Assembly: GCA_036365515.1 (NCBI GenBank)
Contig: CM070874.1
Span: 178,709,297-178,773,296, forward strand
DNA: 64,000 nucleotides
From: Torymus aiolomorphi
Taxonomy: Eukaryota > Arthropoda > Insecta > Hymenoptera > Torymidae
Direction of reading: 5' to 3'
Under the pieces are notes generated by a model. That model had not been told where the DNA came from. It was given only the letters and a program-made list of their open reading frames with translations, and searched no databases. Shown here piece after piece: positions 12,152 to 23,840 of this stretch. Within the stretch, counting starts at the first letter, position 1; each line of letters begins with the position of its first letter. Position numbers and translations under genes: made by a program.

Positions 12152-12180
12152 TAGGCTAGGTACTTATCAAATGACCCTCG
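12152..12180 (+). repeat. Right terminal inverted repeat of the mariner
   Basis: This is the inverted copy of 10887-10915. A TA duplicate follows at 12181-12182. Confidence 0.9.
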
Positions 12181-12182
12181 TA

Positions 12183-12753
12183 GGTAGGATACTCAGAGAA
12201 ACGGCAATCTTCTTTAGCTTGGACTCAATAGAATTCTGTTGGGAGTTGATGGCTTCTTGGACGGTATCATGGATAGAATTGGCGTAGTTACCAAGCTGGA
12301 AATTACACTGCCATTCTTGACTAATGAGGAGTTGAGTTGATTGGTTCTCTCTCTCGATGCAGCGGCGGGGATCGATGTTGAAGATGACGCGTTGCTCAGT
12401 TCACTGCTCAGCTCGTTAGTCAGGCTTGGATTCCGCGGCACAGGTGTGTTGGTGAAAATGCTCAGTCTCGAGCGTGGTAGAAGTGATGGCATTTCCAGGT
12501 AGTCATTTTGAGACGAATTGTCCTGATACGAGTTGTTGTTGTTGTTGTTGTTGTGGTTGTCGCTGTTGTTGTTGCTGTTCTTGTTGTTCGTGCTAATGTT
12601 ACTACTGCCCCCTCCATCATTGCTTAACATGGACGTGTTAAGCCTCTTCTTATGCACCGAATTCTTATCAGCTGCAACTCTCTTAGCAGTGGTCAACGCC
12701 TTTGCGACGGCAACCGGGTGAGCAGATATTAAGAGATTATTTGGAATTTTCAT
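12183..12753 (-). pseudogene. ORF1 N-terminal part, asparagine- and serine-rich
   Basis: The minus-strand frame begins MKIPNNLLISAHPVAVAKAL, has a basic stretch, then a long asparagine-rich stretch encoded by GTT-type triplet repeats, then a serine-rich part, and reaches a stop near the mariner insertion. It lies directly upstream of the coiled-coil part of the same retrotransposon ORF1. I do not recognise a folded domain. Low-complexity N-termini are common in ORF1 proteins. Confidence 0.5.
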
Positions 12754-12884
12754 GCATTGCTATTAACTTTGAGTATTATTAATTATTCATGTTGTGCTTA
12801 TTAAATAACTTTAATCTAATAATTTTGCTATCATTTAAAAAATTTCTTTCATACTTCAAATTAATGTTTGAGAATAATTGCATA

Positions 12885-13162
12885 AATTAGGAAAATGTGA
12901 CGGAGGCAATCAAAGAAATACAACTGATTTCTTTATTTATTGCGACGTTTCATTGGCCTGGTCTCCCAACCTCTTCAGGCTAATTTATTTGAATAGAAAA
13001 AAGTTTAATTAAAATACATACGTTGTATACAACTATCAATCGCAAAACACAGAGATTAAAAAAACAATAAATACCTTAATATCGTTCGTGTGATAAAGTT
13101 TACATATCGTCAAAGTAAGCGCAAACGCAACAAACAATCATATTTATAGTACGCAGTGCGAC
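12885..13162 (-). repeat. 3' pLTR-like region of the Penelope-like element
   Basis: This holds GACGGAGGCAATCAAAGAAA at the low-coordinate end and TTATAGTACGCAGTG at the high end. Near-identical copies lie at about 15865-16132 (same orientation) and about 16520-16810 (inverted). Confidence 0.85.
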
Positions 13163-15781
13163 TGTATTAGTGCACATGTTTACAAACAAAAAGGAGTATT
13201 TATATATATATATATATATATACATATTTATATATATACATATTTCGATATACGTAGAGAAACCAACCGTACAAACATTTAATTTAAAAGTCTTAATAAC
13301 TGAAAATAAGTCGGGTTTTTTAAACCCGATAAAATGTAAAGTTTTTAACTTTACATCATCTTTTTTATTTATATTGTTATTGTTACTTTTTATGTGGATC
13401 ATTTCCGATATCAGTCGTTTATAATAATGGGATTCATAATCTAGAATGTTGGTATTATTCCAGTCGAATTCGTGTGAGTGCTCACTCATGTGTTTGAATA
13501 CAACTGCATCGGGGTTATTATTATTTTGGTGTTCTTTGATTCTTGTTTTTACCGTACGTTTGGTTTCTCCCACATATGACACTGGACATAATTTACATAC
13601 AAACTGATATAGAACACTAGTCCGATCCCACTTCTCTGTCATGTCGTTCCCTAATTTTATTATGGAACTAAAACTTTTTTTAATTACAGGTAAAGTTCTG
13701 AAATTGAATGATTTTAAAATAGATGATATTTTATTAAATTGATCGTTAAACGGTAACGTGATGAGCGGAGTAAATCTGTTGTCTTGAATTCTATTTTTTG
13801 ATGACCTTTGACTTTGATATTATGCAGTCTAGTATGTATGAAACGATTAATGAAATTGCGAGGAAAGTTATTATTTTGAAGAATGCAGACTACGGAATCT
13901 CAATTTTTTCTATGGAATTGTTTGCTAGATAAAGAAATTGCCCTATCGACTAAATTGTATACAATGTTAATTATCTGTCTTGTTGGATGATTAGAAAGAA
14001 AATTAATTAATCTACCCGAAGAAGTAGGTTTATTATACCAGTCAGCAATGATAGTATTATTATGTCGTATTAATGTCATATCTAAGAAGTGTATTTTTTT
14101 ATCTTGTTCTATTTCATATGTGAATTGTAACCTATTATTGTAAGAGTTAAAAGTTGTGACTACTAAATCAATATGTTTTTTGTCCATGCACATTATAGTG
14201 TCATCTACGTAACGGAAGTAAAATAACGGATTGACATTATGTGTTTCTTTTAAAGTACTTAAACAATACGTTTCTAAATCATCCATTACCATGTTCGCAA
14301 ATAGAGGAGAGATAGGAGAGCCCATCGGAGTACCCTCTATCTGTCGATAGTAATTCTTATTGAACACGAAAAAAGTGTTTGAAAATAAAAATTTTGTACA
14401 ATTCACTATTTCTACAAATGGAATTTGCATTTATTGTGAATAGGATCGAATCTTTTATCTAAACTGTCTAAAACTAATTGGAGGGGTATATTTGTAAATA
14501 AGGAAGAAACGTCTAATGATAGAAGAATGTAATCATTTGGAACAATAACAGAGTTAAGTTTTTGTTTTAGTTCAAAACTATTATTAATGTGAGATTTTGG
14601 TGGTTTAACGGAAAACTTAATTTCTTTGTATATAGTTTTAGCTAAAAAGTGGGTCGGACTATTTATTAAAGAGATAATCGGACGGCAAGGAAAATCTTTT
14701 TTGTGAATTTTTGGTAAACCGTAGCATTTGGCTAGTGTCGTGTTAGTGAACGTCAGAGCATTATTGTGAAATTTAGTATGTAAATAATTGTTGTTATTTA
14801 GATTTTTCAGAATTTTGGATGTATCAGTTTGTAATTTTTTTAAAGGATTTTTCTTGACGTTTTCATAAGTTGTTACATCAGATAATAGATTTAACATTTT
14901 CTCATTGTAATCAGATTTATATAAACAGTTACATTTCGTTTGTCTGAAGTGGTGAACATTATGTCTGGATTATTTTTAATGAATCTCTTAGTCTCTCTTA
15001 ATTTTATATTTAAATTCCTATCGTTAGTAGTCATGTGTTTTTGTTGACTAAAACCTAATCTGAGGTTTGAGGCAACTTTTTCTCTAATTTCTGATTTTAA
15101 TGATGACGGTACTACGGAATCTCTTAAACTAATTTTAACATTTTTCACAGTGTCAATAATGTCTTTTTTGCTTGTTTTTTCCCTAATACTGAATTTTGGT
15201 CCTAATGAGACTACGTCAATGACTTGGTTCGGTATCTGAGTGTTTGTCAGATTTTTGAAAAATTTTTTTGGTACAATTGGTTCTGAATTTTCTAACATTT
15301 TATTAAGTAAGAAATCAAACTTACGTTTCAAGATTTTCTCATGTTTGTTTAAAATACGTTTAGTTTTCTGGTCGGTAAAAGCAAAAAAGTTGTTTATAGT
15401 GTGCGTGTCAATGTTTAGTTTAACTATCTTATTTTTCAGAGTCGAAAGAGATTTTTTTAAAAAGTTCATGTGAAAATTAATGTCACGAATCTCTAGATTT
15501 AAAAGTTTGCTCGTTATATGTCTATTAATATTCAGAAGTTCCTGTTTACACATAAGGCTATGAAAGGAGAGAGTACGGATACGTTTACTTAAATTTAACA
15601 TATGTTGCGGATGGATGTCGTTGGATCTGCATTTTAACAGGAACCAGCGTTGAGGCGCTGCTTCTGCAAGTTGATAGTTGAGGTTGGTCCACATCTTAAA
15701 CTGGCGTTTTATGTGTGGGCCATGAGATTTTTCGATGTCGTTGAAAAAAGATCTGCTTTGATGGTATGAATATGAGTCCAT
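13100..15781 (-). pseudogene. Penelope-like reverse transcriptase with GIY-YIG endonuclease, frameshifted
   Basis: Four overlapping frames read in order. 15781-14891 is the N-terminal region, without a recognised domain. 14897-14412 contains a CRPIISLINSPTH segment and the motif A segment LLSLDVSSLFTNIP with the first catalytic Asp. 14430-13900 contains motif B (IEGTPMGSPISPLFANM) and motif C (FRYVDDTIMCMD). 13642-13100 contains the endonuclease segment CKLCPVSYVGETKRTVKTRI. At least three frameshifts separate them, so the copy is inactive, although each domain is well kept. Penelope-like enzymes combine a telomerase-related reverse transcriptase with a GIY-YIG nuclease for target-primed insertion. 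Confidence 0.88.
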
Positions 15782-15805
15782 TTCTGAACTAAGACTCTCG
15801 TGTTT

Positions 15806-16135
15806 GTAATGTGTGGTTCAAATTGCCCTCTCGGTGTTATTAGGAAAATGTGTATGATTGGTCTGACGGAGGCAATCAAAGAAATACAACTGATTTCTTT
15901 ATTTATTTATTACGACGTTTCATTATTGGCCTGGTCTGCCAACCTCTTCAGGCTAATTTATTTGAATAGAAAAAAGTTTAATTAAAATACATACGTTGTA
16001 TACAACTATCAATCGCAAAACACAGAGATTAAAAAAACAATAAATACCTTAATATCGTTCGTGTGATAAAGTTTACATATCGTCAAAGTAAGCGCAAACG
16101 CAACAAACAATCATATTTATAGTACGCAGTGAGTA
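15806..16135 (-). repeat. Upstream direct copy of the Penelope pLTR
   Basis: About 270 bp match 12885-13162 in the same orientation. The copy extends further at its low-coordinate end with ATTGCCCTCTCGGTGTTATT, which also ends the inverted copy at 16865. Confidence 0.85.
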
Positions 16136-16139
16136 TGTA

Positions 16140-16865
16140 AATTATGTCCAGCGTCATATGTGGGAGAAACCAAACGTACGGTAAAAACAAGAATCAAAGA
16201 ACACCAAAATAATAATAACCCCGATGCAGTTGTATTCAAACACATGAGTGAGCACTCACACGAATTCGACTGGGATAATACTAACATTCTAGATTATGAA
16301 TGCCATTATTATAAACGACTAGTATCGGAAATGATCCACATAAAAGTAACAATAACAATATAAATAAAAAAGATGATGTAAAGTTTTTAAATCCGACTTA
16401 TTTTCAGTTATTAAGACTTTTAAATTAAATGTTTGTACGGTTGGTTTCTCTACGTATATCGAAATATGTATGTATATAAATATGTATATATATATATAAA
16501 TATTCCTTTTTGTTTGTAAACATGTGCACTAATACAGTCGCACTGCGTACTATAAATATGATTGTTTGTTGCGTTTGCGCTTACTTTGACGATATGTAAA
16601 CTTTATCACACGAACGATATTAAGGTATTTATTGTTTTTTTAATCTCTGTGTTTTGCGATTGATAGTTGTATACAACGTATGTATTTTAATTAAACTTTT
16701 TTCTATTCAAATAAATTAGCCTGAAGAGGTTGGCAGACCAGGCCAATAATGAAACGTCGCAATAAATAAATAAAGAAATCAGTTATATTTCTTTGATTGC
16801 CTCCGTCAGACCAATCATACACATTTTCCTAATAACACCGAGAGGGCAATTTAAACCACACATTA
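16140..16865 (+). pseudogene. Inverted partial Penelope copy: GIY-YIG end and 3' region
   Basis: The plus-strand frame at 16160-16363 reads GETKRTVKTRIKEHQ and a SEHSHEFDWDN segment, the same endonuclease tail as on the minus strand at 13100-13642 with few differences. It is followed by the inverted pLTR. It is a fragment with no reverse transcriptase. Confidence 0.85.
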
Positions 16866-16989
16866 CAATAATTGCTTAAATATAATACATTTATCTGACA
16901 ACCAAGGATAACGGCAGCAGCAAGCAGCATTGATATCATCGACGAGTGATCATCGCTTGTACTAATAGTCATCATTGCACTTAGGTGAC

Positions 16990-17328
16990 TCCTAACCTAT
17001 TTGTCCCTCCCCTATCCTTAGAACTCTTACACGGCAGTCCAGCATCTATTGTGACTCCTAGGTATTTAATGGTGCCCCCGTCCTCATCTTATTATTGTTG
17101 ACCGTGAAAGTGATGTACGCCCTCTTCTTTGCCCTGGTAATGAGCACCGCCTCAATTTTTTCCGTAGCAAGACTAGACAAGCAGTCCATTTTTGCACAAT
17201 CAATCTCCTACTATCGCGATTATGGTACCTTCGTGGTATTGCACCTCTTCGATACTTTTTGCTACGACGATGAGAGCAATATCGTCCGCATATCATCCAC
17301 CACGGGGAGTTCACTAAGAGCCTATACA
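16990..17328 (-). pseudogene. R1-clade reverse transcriptase palm fragment
   Basis: Minus-strand reading gives YADDIALIVVAKSIEEVQ, the catalytic motif C of R1-clade enzymes, and further down IKYLGVTIDAGLPCKS, the usual segment after the palm. Several stops and frameshifts intervene. It ends exactly where the left arm of the 1.8-kb inverted-repeat element begins, which suggests that element was inserted in it or next to it. Confidence 0.65.
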
Positions 17329-19124
17329 CATATGGAAGCGTCCAGCAGAAACGGGCCACCGAGCGCGCGCGGTGCCTTTTTTCGCGTAAAAGGCGCTCTG
17401 TTTAACTCGCTCGTAATCGTATGCTGCGTCTTTGAGAAAAAAACCAAGGACCTACATCGATAGATTTTTTCTGCTCTTTCCAATTGGGCCATTGTTTTTA
17501 TTGCGAAACGCGTTCTTCCGGACGAAAACTCGAGTTGAATATTGAAAGCCATTTATCTCAAAGTATATCATGTTTTTTTTTTCAAAATAAACTACACCAT
17601 TGGAAAGTACAACTCTTGAGCTTCAAAACCCTATCTTGGAGAAGTTGGAGAAATAAAGGGTTTAAAAATAACAACATGAAAAAGACAGCGCCGATGGTCC
17701 GCGCGAGCCCCTCGCGCCCGTGCGTACGGCACGTTTAAGTGCACGCTCTATTCAATTCGCTAATAATCGTGTATCAAGTCTCTGAAAAAAGAACTAAGGA
17801 CATATATCGATAGATTTTTTCCTGCTCTTTCCCATGGTGCTATTATTTTTATTCCGAAATGCTTCCTTCTAGCTGAAAATTCCATTTGAATGTTTAAACT
17901 CTATTTTTTCAATAAAATATCAGTCTTTTCTTGAAAATGAATTATATTCTTCAAAAGTACAAGTCTTAAACTATAAAATATTATATTTTTAAGTTGAAAC
18001 ATGAAAAGTTCAAAAATAGTAAGATCAAAAAGACAGCGGCTGCCCGAACTTTTTACGCTATGCTCAAGGGCGGATTAATACACGCGATGTGCTATTTCGC
18101 CCTTTCTTTTTTGTAAATATAAAATGTTTTGTAACTTACAATGCCAATGCGTGGACATAATTTTGTGGATCTAGTTGTAACAGTTAGTATAATATTACAA
18201 TGGACTTTGTTCATTTATATAACAAAATTTGAAAAACATAATATATTAAACATAAAAATATCCATGAACGCACTGAAAGCAGTGAAACAGAAATTTAAAA
18301 TAACCTTATAGATTGTTTAATCTGGCATAACAATATTACCTTTTCCTTTAAATTCTAATTTTTTAACATTTTTTTGATTTTATAAGAATTGTCCTTTTTG
18401 CGACATCCGCTTCTTTCTTTGTTTGAGTTTTAAGTACTTTTTCTTTTTTGATCGGTGGATATAATTGAGAATCTTCTGACGCTGAAAATCTTTTAAGTTC
18501 TAACTTTTTGGCATCATTTAATAATTTAATACAATGAAACAATTGAGTTCCAGATATTGTCTTAGCTGAGGCTAGCCTGTTTTGTAGCTTTTCTGTAACA
18601 TGTATTCCCGAACAGAAGCATTTCGGAATAAAAATAATAGCACCATTGGAAAGAGCAGGAAATAATCTATCAATATATGTCCTTAGTTCTTTTTTCAGAG
18701 ACTTGGTACACGATTATTAGCGAATTGAATAGAGCGTGCACTTAAACGTGCCGTACGCACGGGCGCGAGGGGCTCGCGCGGACCCTCGGCGCTGTCTTTT
18801 TCATGTTGTTACTTTTAAACCCTTTATTTCTCCAACTTCTCCAAGATAGGATTTTGAAGCTTAAGAGTTGTACTTTCCAATGGTGTAGTTTATTTTGAAA
18901 AAAACATGATATACTTTGAGAAAAATGGCTTTCAATATTCAACTCGAGTTTTCGTCCGGAAGAAAGCGTTTCGCAATAAAAACAATCTATCGATATAGGT
19001 CCTTGGTTTTTTTTTCAAAGACGCAGCATACGATTATGAACGAGTTAAACAGAGCGCCTTTTACGTGAAAGAAGGCACCGCACGCGCTCGGTAGCCCGTT
19101 TCTGCTGGACGCTCCCATATATGA
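17329..19124. mobile_element. 1.8-kb element with inverted arms of more than 500 bp
   Basis: The left arm (17329 to about 17885) and the right arm (about 18607-19124) are inverted copies. Both contain GCGTCCAGCAGAAACGGGC at the outer end, TTCGTCCGGA in the middle and GCCCGTGCGTACGGCACGTT further in. The right arm lacks a short stretch present in the left. Arms of this length suggest a Mutator-like or foldback-type element, but no transposase motif confirms it. The middle (17890-18600) holds a small minus-strand coding remnant. Target duplications are not evident. Confidence 0.75.
18355..18610 (-). pseudogene. Coding remnant inside the long-arm element
   Basis: An open minus-strand frame of about 80 codons without a start reads GIHVTEKLQNRLASAKTISG, then a LFHCIKLLNDAKKLELKRF segment and a lysine-rich tail. 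I do not recognise the family. Its position between the arms suggests the C-terminal end of a lost transposase or a captured host exon. Confidence 0.3.
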
Positions 19125-19494
19125 GAACATAATCTTCAACAAATTAATAAAACCACTAGCTAGGTGAGTAGATACTTTCACCTTGTTGATTTCGTTAACC
19201 TCTAAACAAAAAACATTTTTGCAGGTCATATTCTTGATCTTTTCTTTGAGGGCTACAAGACTACGTAGTTACTCTTCAAAAAATAATTGAATAATTATGT
19301 TAAATAGAGAAAGAAGCATTTTTTTTTTTAATTATGAGCTTCGATTTGAAGATACAAAATTAACGTCTAATGAATCGCAATAATTTTTCTCTAATCAGCA
19401 TTACTTGAACTTTGAAATGCCGTTGGAATCAGTTGTCTATGTTTATTAGGTCGCGAAACAATTGATTTTGTTCCGACTTTAATCGATATGCACC
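19125..19494. other. AT-rich spacer
   Basis: No gene or repeat recognised between the long-arm element and the next R1-clade fragment. Confidence 0.4.
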
Positions 19495-21540
19495 ATAGTG
19501 CGTCGCAAGTCATTGCTTCGTGGAGGGCAGTCTTTACCTCACTGGCTCCTTCTGTTGCTGACTTCTCTTCTCTCTTCCATTCTTCTGATGGAGTTCAGCT
19601 GCTCTACAGTGGTGGTGGCAAGCGTAGTTACCGCATCCCAGACGTCCTATGAGGCGAGTAGGCACCTTTCTATGTCCTCGGGAGTCAGGGAATCTTCCCT
19701 TCAGGCCCGAAACCATTGTCTCTCTTCCTTAAACCTCGGGCACTGACATAGCGCATGATTCACGTCCTCATCGAGTTTCAGGCTGACCGAACACTCTGTG
19801 CTTTGGTAAACGCTGACCTATTTCAGGTAATTGCGGAAGCAGCCATGTCCCGTAAGTACTTGAATTTGGGGGAAGGTAATGATTCCGTGTTTCCGGGACG
19901 TCCAGCTCCGCACTTCTGGGATCATACGGTGGGTCTACCGACCCTTGTCTGCTGAATCCCATCGACACTAACATGTGGACCCCCTATGTTTGGCAAGATA
20001 CTGGCAAGCGCTCGTGCCATTTTGGACTCCTTCAGACCCGATTCCGAAAGGTGTTATATCAATGATAGCCCAGCTTCCAAAATGGCAGCTCTATGGTGTA
20101 ACTTTCTAGTTCGGAGGCATTATCGTCAAATTCCCGCTATTTCCTCGTTCCACCAGTAAACCGGTGGCCGTCCATGAGGGGTTCACCTGCTTAAACATCG
20201 ACGCATCGCAAGCCGCTATTTTGGCCCGTGTCAGATCTTGGACTTTTTCCTCAGCGGATCCTTCGCACCGTATTCCTTCCAGAGAGTAGAGGCATTTATC
20301 CCTATCGAACGTGGCCGGTACCCATCCCCCTTTCTTTGGCTGAATGGATATGTCTGCCGCTTTTCTGCTCGTCTGGAGTTTGTATACTAGGGCTTGATGG
20401 TCACTGCCCGTGTATCGGCCGCTGACTCGACAGACAAACCCTTCCCTCATCAGTCTTGTATCGACGAAATCCCATTGTCCCTGAGTTGGTGGCCTCCAGT
20501 TCCAGTATCGCGAATGCCTCGAGAAATGCGTTATCGCGGTGGTTGGTCGTCGCACTACCCCACTCCGTTGCCCATGTATTGAAGCCCCCCCCCCCCTATC
20601 ACGACTAGCACGCGGGAAATTCTTGTACTGATAATGATAAGGGTTCTTAGGAATATTCCGATGGTATTGCTGGGTAGAATATAGCAGCTGTATATCCTTA
20701 CCCAAACTGCCTCCACTCAGGTGAAACCAGGCAGGGGGTGGCCATCTTGCCAAATAGGTGGAGCTTTCCGCTTACCCAGATGGCTGCCTTGCCTGAGGTG
20801 TCTCTGACCCAGTTAGGTTCGCTAAGGTCCTGGTATTGCTCGCTAATGACGACAATATCTGTCTTCTTGTCTTCGACCAGCTGGAACAGTATGTCTTGGG
20901 CCATAGTACAGTGGTTCAGATCGATTTGCAGTACCTTAGCCATTGTTGGTCATACATTTATCCCCAGCACCTTCTGCTTCTTCGCGGTGGTGCAGTTCAC
21001 TGCCTTGTGATCATCCTTGCCACACCAACAGCACAGCGCTGATTAGTCTACCGGGCTCCCAAAATGCCTCGCTTGATGCCCGGTTTCATTGCACCATTAG
21101 TAGTGCGGAGACGTTTGGCACAATCGGATCCAATAGTACACATAGCTGATCATCAGCTTTCTCTTTTGCAGTAGTCTCTTCGCTGCCACTGTTGAAAGCA
21201 TAAGGTTAGCTTCCTGGTTGCCTCTACTGGATTGCCTGAGCTTAATATTCTACGAATCTATAGGGCTCGGATTGATCCAGTTATTTATGGCTTGCGCCAG
21301 ATCATCCGCAGTTATGGTCTCGTTCTTGTCCTTCATAGTGGCCATGACTGCTATTTGGAGCTTTGCGGTTTCCACACCGGCCTTCCCAGGTCCAGGACCA
21401 GTTCTCCTGCCCTAATTTGCGTGATGTAGATCACTCTTTCTTTTAGAACCGAGAGTTCCGGTGCGTTTTTCATCATTTCTATGATACCACAGTGCCAATC
21501 ATCGCCAGACGGCTTGATCTTAATATCCGAATCAAGAATG
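19495..21540 (-). pseudogene. R1-clade non-LTR retrotransposon with internal deletions
   Basis: On the minus strand, gag zinc knuckles appear first near 21080-20990 (CCWCGKDDHKAVNC, and a degenerate one with NETGHQARHF). ORF2 starts at 20943 with MAKVLQIDLNHCTMAQDILF and an endonuclease that shifts frame before 20753 and continues to about 20106, with GSDHQALVY near its end. The reverse transcriptase palm is missing: the sequence jumps to KMARALASILPNIGGP near 20010, and then to VLTGHGCFRNYL near 19850 with DEDVNHALCQCPRF near 19770. The fragment therefore lost most of the reverse transcriptase in two deletions and is inactive. Confidence 0.75.
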
Positions 21541-22015
21541 AGTGATAAAAATTATGATTCACGCGAATTTTGCATAAAAAAATTTGTTTAAATAGGGTTT
21601 GCACTGTTTTGAACTGCTCTTTCAGAAACCGGTACAGTCGACATGTTCAGATTTGTTTATCGGTATGATATCATGGTATTTCCGTGCGCATGACGTGAAT
21701 TCGATTTACGATCGCATTACAAAATCAGTAAAACGATGACATATAGACATGAATTTTGCTTTCTAGATGAAAAATTTATGTGTATTTTTAGATAAATAAT
21801 ATATGATCAATTAAATATAAATGATAATATATGATCATATATAGTACTAGCGGGATGCCCCCGAACTCGCTCCGCTCGCCAACCCCCAATTAGAATTTTG
21901 AAAATGTACCAATTCTAATCTACAATGTAATTTATTAAATTTAATGTAGGTTTTCATTTTTTAAAGAAATTTCATCCTTAAAAATATTACTTATGTCGAC
22001 TGCAACTTACTATCA
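21541..22015. other. AT-rich DNA with a GC-rich dispersed repeat end
   Basis: No gene. At about 21848-21887 a TACTAGCGGGATGCCCCC sequence leads into CTCGCTCCGCTCGCCAACCC, the same dispersed motif as at 8056-8097. Confidence 0.4.
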
Positions 22016-22343
22016 ACTGATAAGAATTTTTCCATCGGTCTTATAGTCTTATAAATTAAATTAAAATAAATAATATTTATAGCAGTCAGATTGCCCTTGT
22101 TTATAATCACCCCCGCAGAATTACCAAATCGCTCAATTACCTAACGTTTCGAGCCCGCTCCGGCTCCTCCTCAGGGACTGAAATGAAACCCGCGATATAC
22201 CTCCTTATATACTCACTTATTTCCTCTTTGGTGATTCTGCGGGGGGTAATTATAAACAAGGGCAATCTGACTGCCATAAATATTAATTATTTTAATTTAA
22301 TTTATAAAACTGTAAGACCGATGGAAAAATTCTCATCAGTTAA
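22016..22343. mobile_element. Short inverted-repeat element (MITE-like)
   Basis: The arms 22016-22130 and 22226-22343 are complementary over about 110 bp, including AACTGATAAGAATTTTTCCA at the left end, and both contain CAGTCAGATTGCCCTTGTTT read inward. The 95-bp centre has GAGCCCGCTCCGGCTCCTCC. There is no coding capacity. Confidence 0.8.
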
Positions 22344-22960
22344 AGAAATTTCATTTTTTGCTTCCTCAAAGAGGAAGCTTTGTATCGGTGGAAAAAATTT
22401 TTGAAACAAAACAGGTTCAAAAACATGTTTTAAGACATTGGCGCTAAAATCCGTTGTTTTTGATAAAAAAATGTTCGCGTGTGTATGTGTGTGTGGGTGG
22501 GTGGTTGTGTGTACAGGCGATAACTTTTGAACCGATCGACCGATTTCCATCGGAAAAGGCTTATTCTCTTCGTTTCGGAGGAGAATGAAGAGAGCATAAC
22601 CTACTTTTTGATTTTACCGATTTTTTTTTATAACCAAAAAACGTTTTTGAATTTTCCGTTTTTTTGATTAGGCACGACCGCTTCTCGGGAGAGCCTTATA
22701 TTTTCCTCAGGGCGAAAATTGTAACACTTCAAATTCCGAAAATTTACAACATTAAAACTATTTTCCATCCAAAAGGAGTACATTTTAAGCGTTTTCAGAG
22801 ATGTATGTATGTCTGTACGTATGTATGTGATCAAGTATCCCGATTATCTCAGCGAAATTTCGATGGATCCAAACGGGCCTTGGGGAATATACTCATCTAA
22901 TTATAAGTAATTGACAGTTCTCTACCGAGCCGAATCGATCGACAAATAAAAAAAACGCCA
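22344..22960. repeat. Dispersed non-coding repeat with GT-rich and GTAT-rich segments
   Basis: A palindrome TTGCTTCCTCAAAGAGGAAGC at about 22358 is followed by a GTGTGT tract and the phrase GAACCGATCGACCGATTTCC. A related arrangement in the opposite orientation lies at about 55550-55755 (TCGGTCGAGTAGATCAAGAG, a CA tract and GCTTCCTCTAGGAGGAAGC). A GTATGTATGT-type segment is at about 22802-22830. Reading frames here are not convincing. Confidence 0.5.
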
Positions 22961-23089
22961 GAGAAAATAAAAATTTGAAAAAATCGATTTCTGACCATAC
23001 TGTGCACAAAATTAAATTTAAGTCGAAAACAACAAATACATCTGCTAAAACTAATTAAAACACGTCTTTTTTACATTGAACATTTTTTT

Positions 23090-23840
23090 CTATGAACAAT
23101 ATTTAACAATGTAATAGCGAAAAAACCGGTAAAATCATCAAAAATAGACGTTTTCTTGCTATTACTTTACAGGATTTGGCTTTGCACAAAAAAACTTTTT
23201 CTTATTGGACATTTTTTGGTACGATCAATACCTGACGAGTTAAATAAGAAAAAACGATTTTTAACACCTAAATGTACATAAAATGGCCGATTTTTGTTTA
23301 TAACTAAGCAGAATTTGACTTTACACAAAAATGTTAAAAGTAAAAGTTATAGATAATATTAAAACGAAATTTTTACCATTGAACATTTTTTTCTACGACC
23401 AATTCCTGACGAGTTAAATCCAAAAAAATGATTTTTAACGCCTAAATATACCTAAAATCGCCGATTTTCGTTTATAACTTAACAGGATTTGATTTTATAC
23501 AAACAAAAGTTATAGATAATATTTGTCCCATTTAATATTTTCATGTACAATTAGATCCGGACGAACTAAACATATAAAAACGATTTTTAATGCTTAAATA
23601 CACCTAAAATAGCTGATTTTCGCTTATTTTTCAACTGTATTTGATTTGACACAGAAATATTAGGTATAAAAGTTATAGATAACAATAAAAAAACGTTTTT
23701 CTTTCAACATTTCCATGTATAATCAATTCCTGGCGATCTAAACCTATAAAAACGATTTTTAACGCGTAAATACACCTCATAAAGTCGATTTTTGATTATT
23801 ATTTAACAGAATTCGATTTGACACAAATATTTAATACAAT
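23090..23840. repeat. Degenerate tandem array, period about 150-175 bp
   Basis: Four or five diverged units. Anchor sequences CCTGACGAGTTAAA and variants start at 23231, 23405, 23557 and 23729, each followed by AACGATTTTTAA-type and GATTTTCG-type phrases. There is no coding capacity. Confidence 0.7.

Larger units (their letters stand above)
10887..12180 (+). mobile_element. Complete mariner transposon with TIRs and TA target duplication
   Basis: The left terminus CGAGGGTCATTTGACAAGTA at 10887 and the right terminus ending at 12180 are inverted repeats of about 27 bp with one mismatch (GACAAGT against GATAAGT). A TA dinucleotide flanks each end (10885-10886 and 12181-12182), the signature of mariner insertion. 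The element is 1294 bp with one uninterrupted transposase gene. It lies in the ORF1 of the CR1/L2-group retrotransposon and so is younger than that insertion. Confidence 0.92.
12885..16865 (-). mobile_element. Penelope-like element with an inverted partial copy at its 5' side
   Basis: A minus-strand element codes for reverse transcriptase and a GIY-YIG endonuclease (15781-13100). The 3' sequence at 12885-13160 is repeated in direct orientation at about 15806-16132, just upstream of the coding region. Next to that, 16140-16865 holds the inverted endonuclease end and 3' region. Such direct and inverted partial copies are the usual structure of Penelope-like elements. ATAATTGC-type sequences occur just outside both ends (about 12873 and 16866), a plausible target duplication of about 12 bp. 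Confidence 0.85.

Noticed and set aside
12533..12721. Leucine-rich plus-strand frame resembling a membrane segment
   Set aside because: It is the opposite strand of the asparagine-repeat codons of the retrotransposon ORF1.
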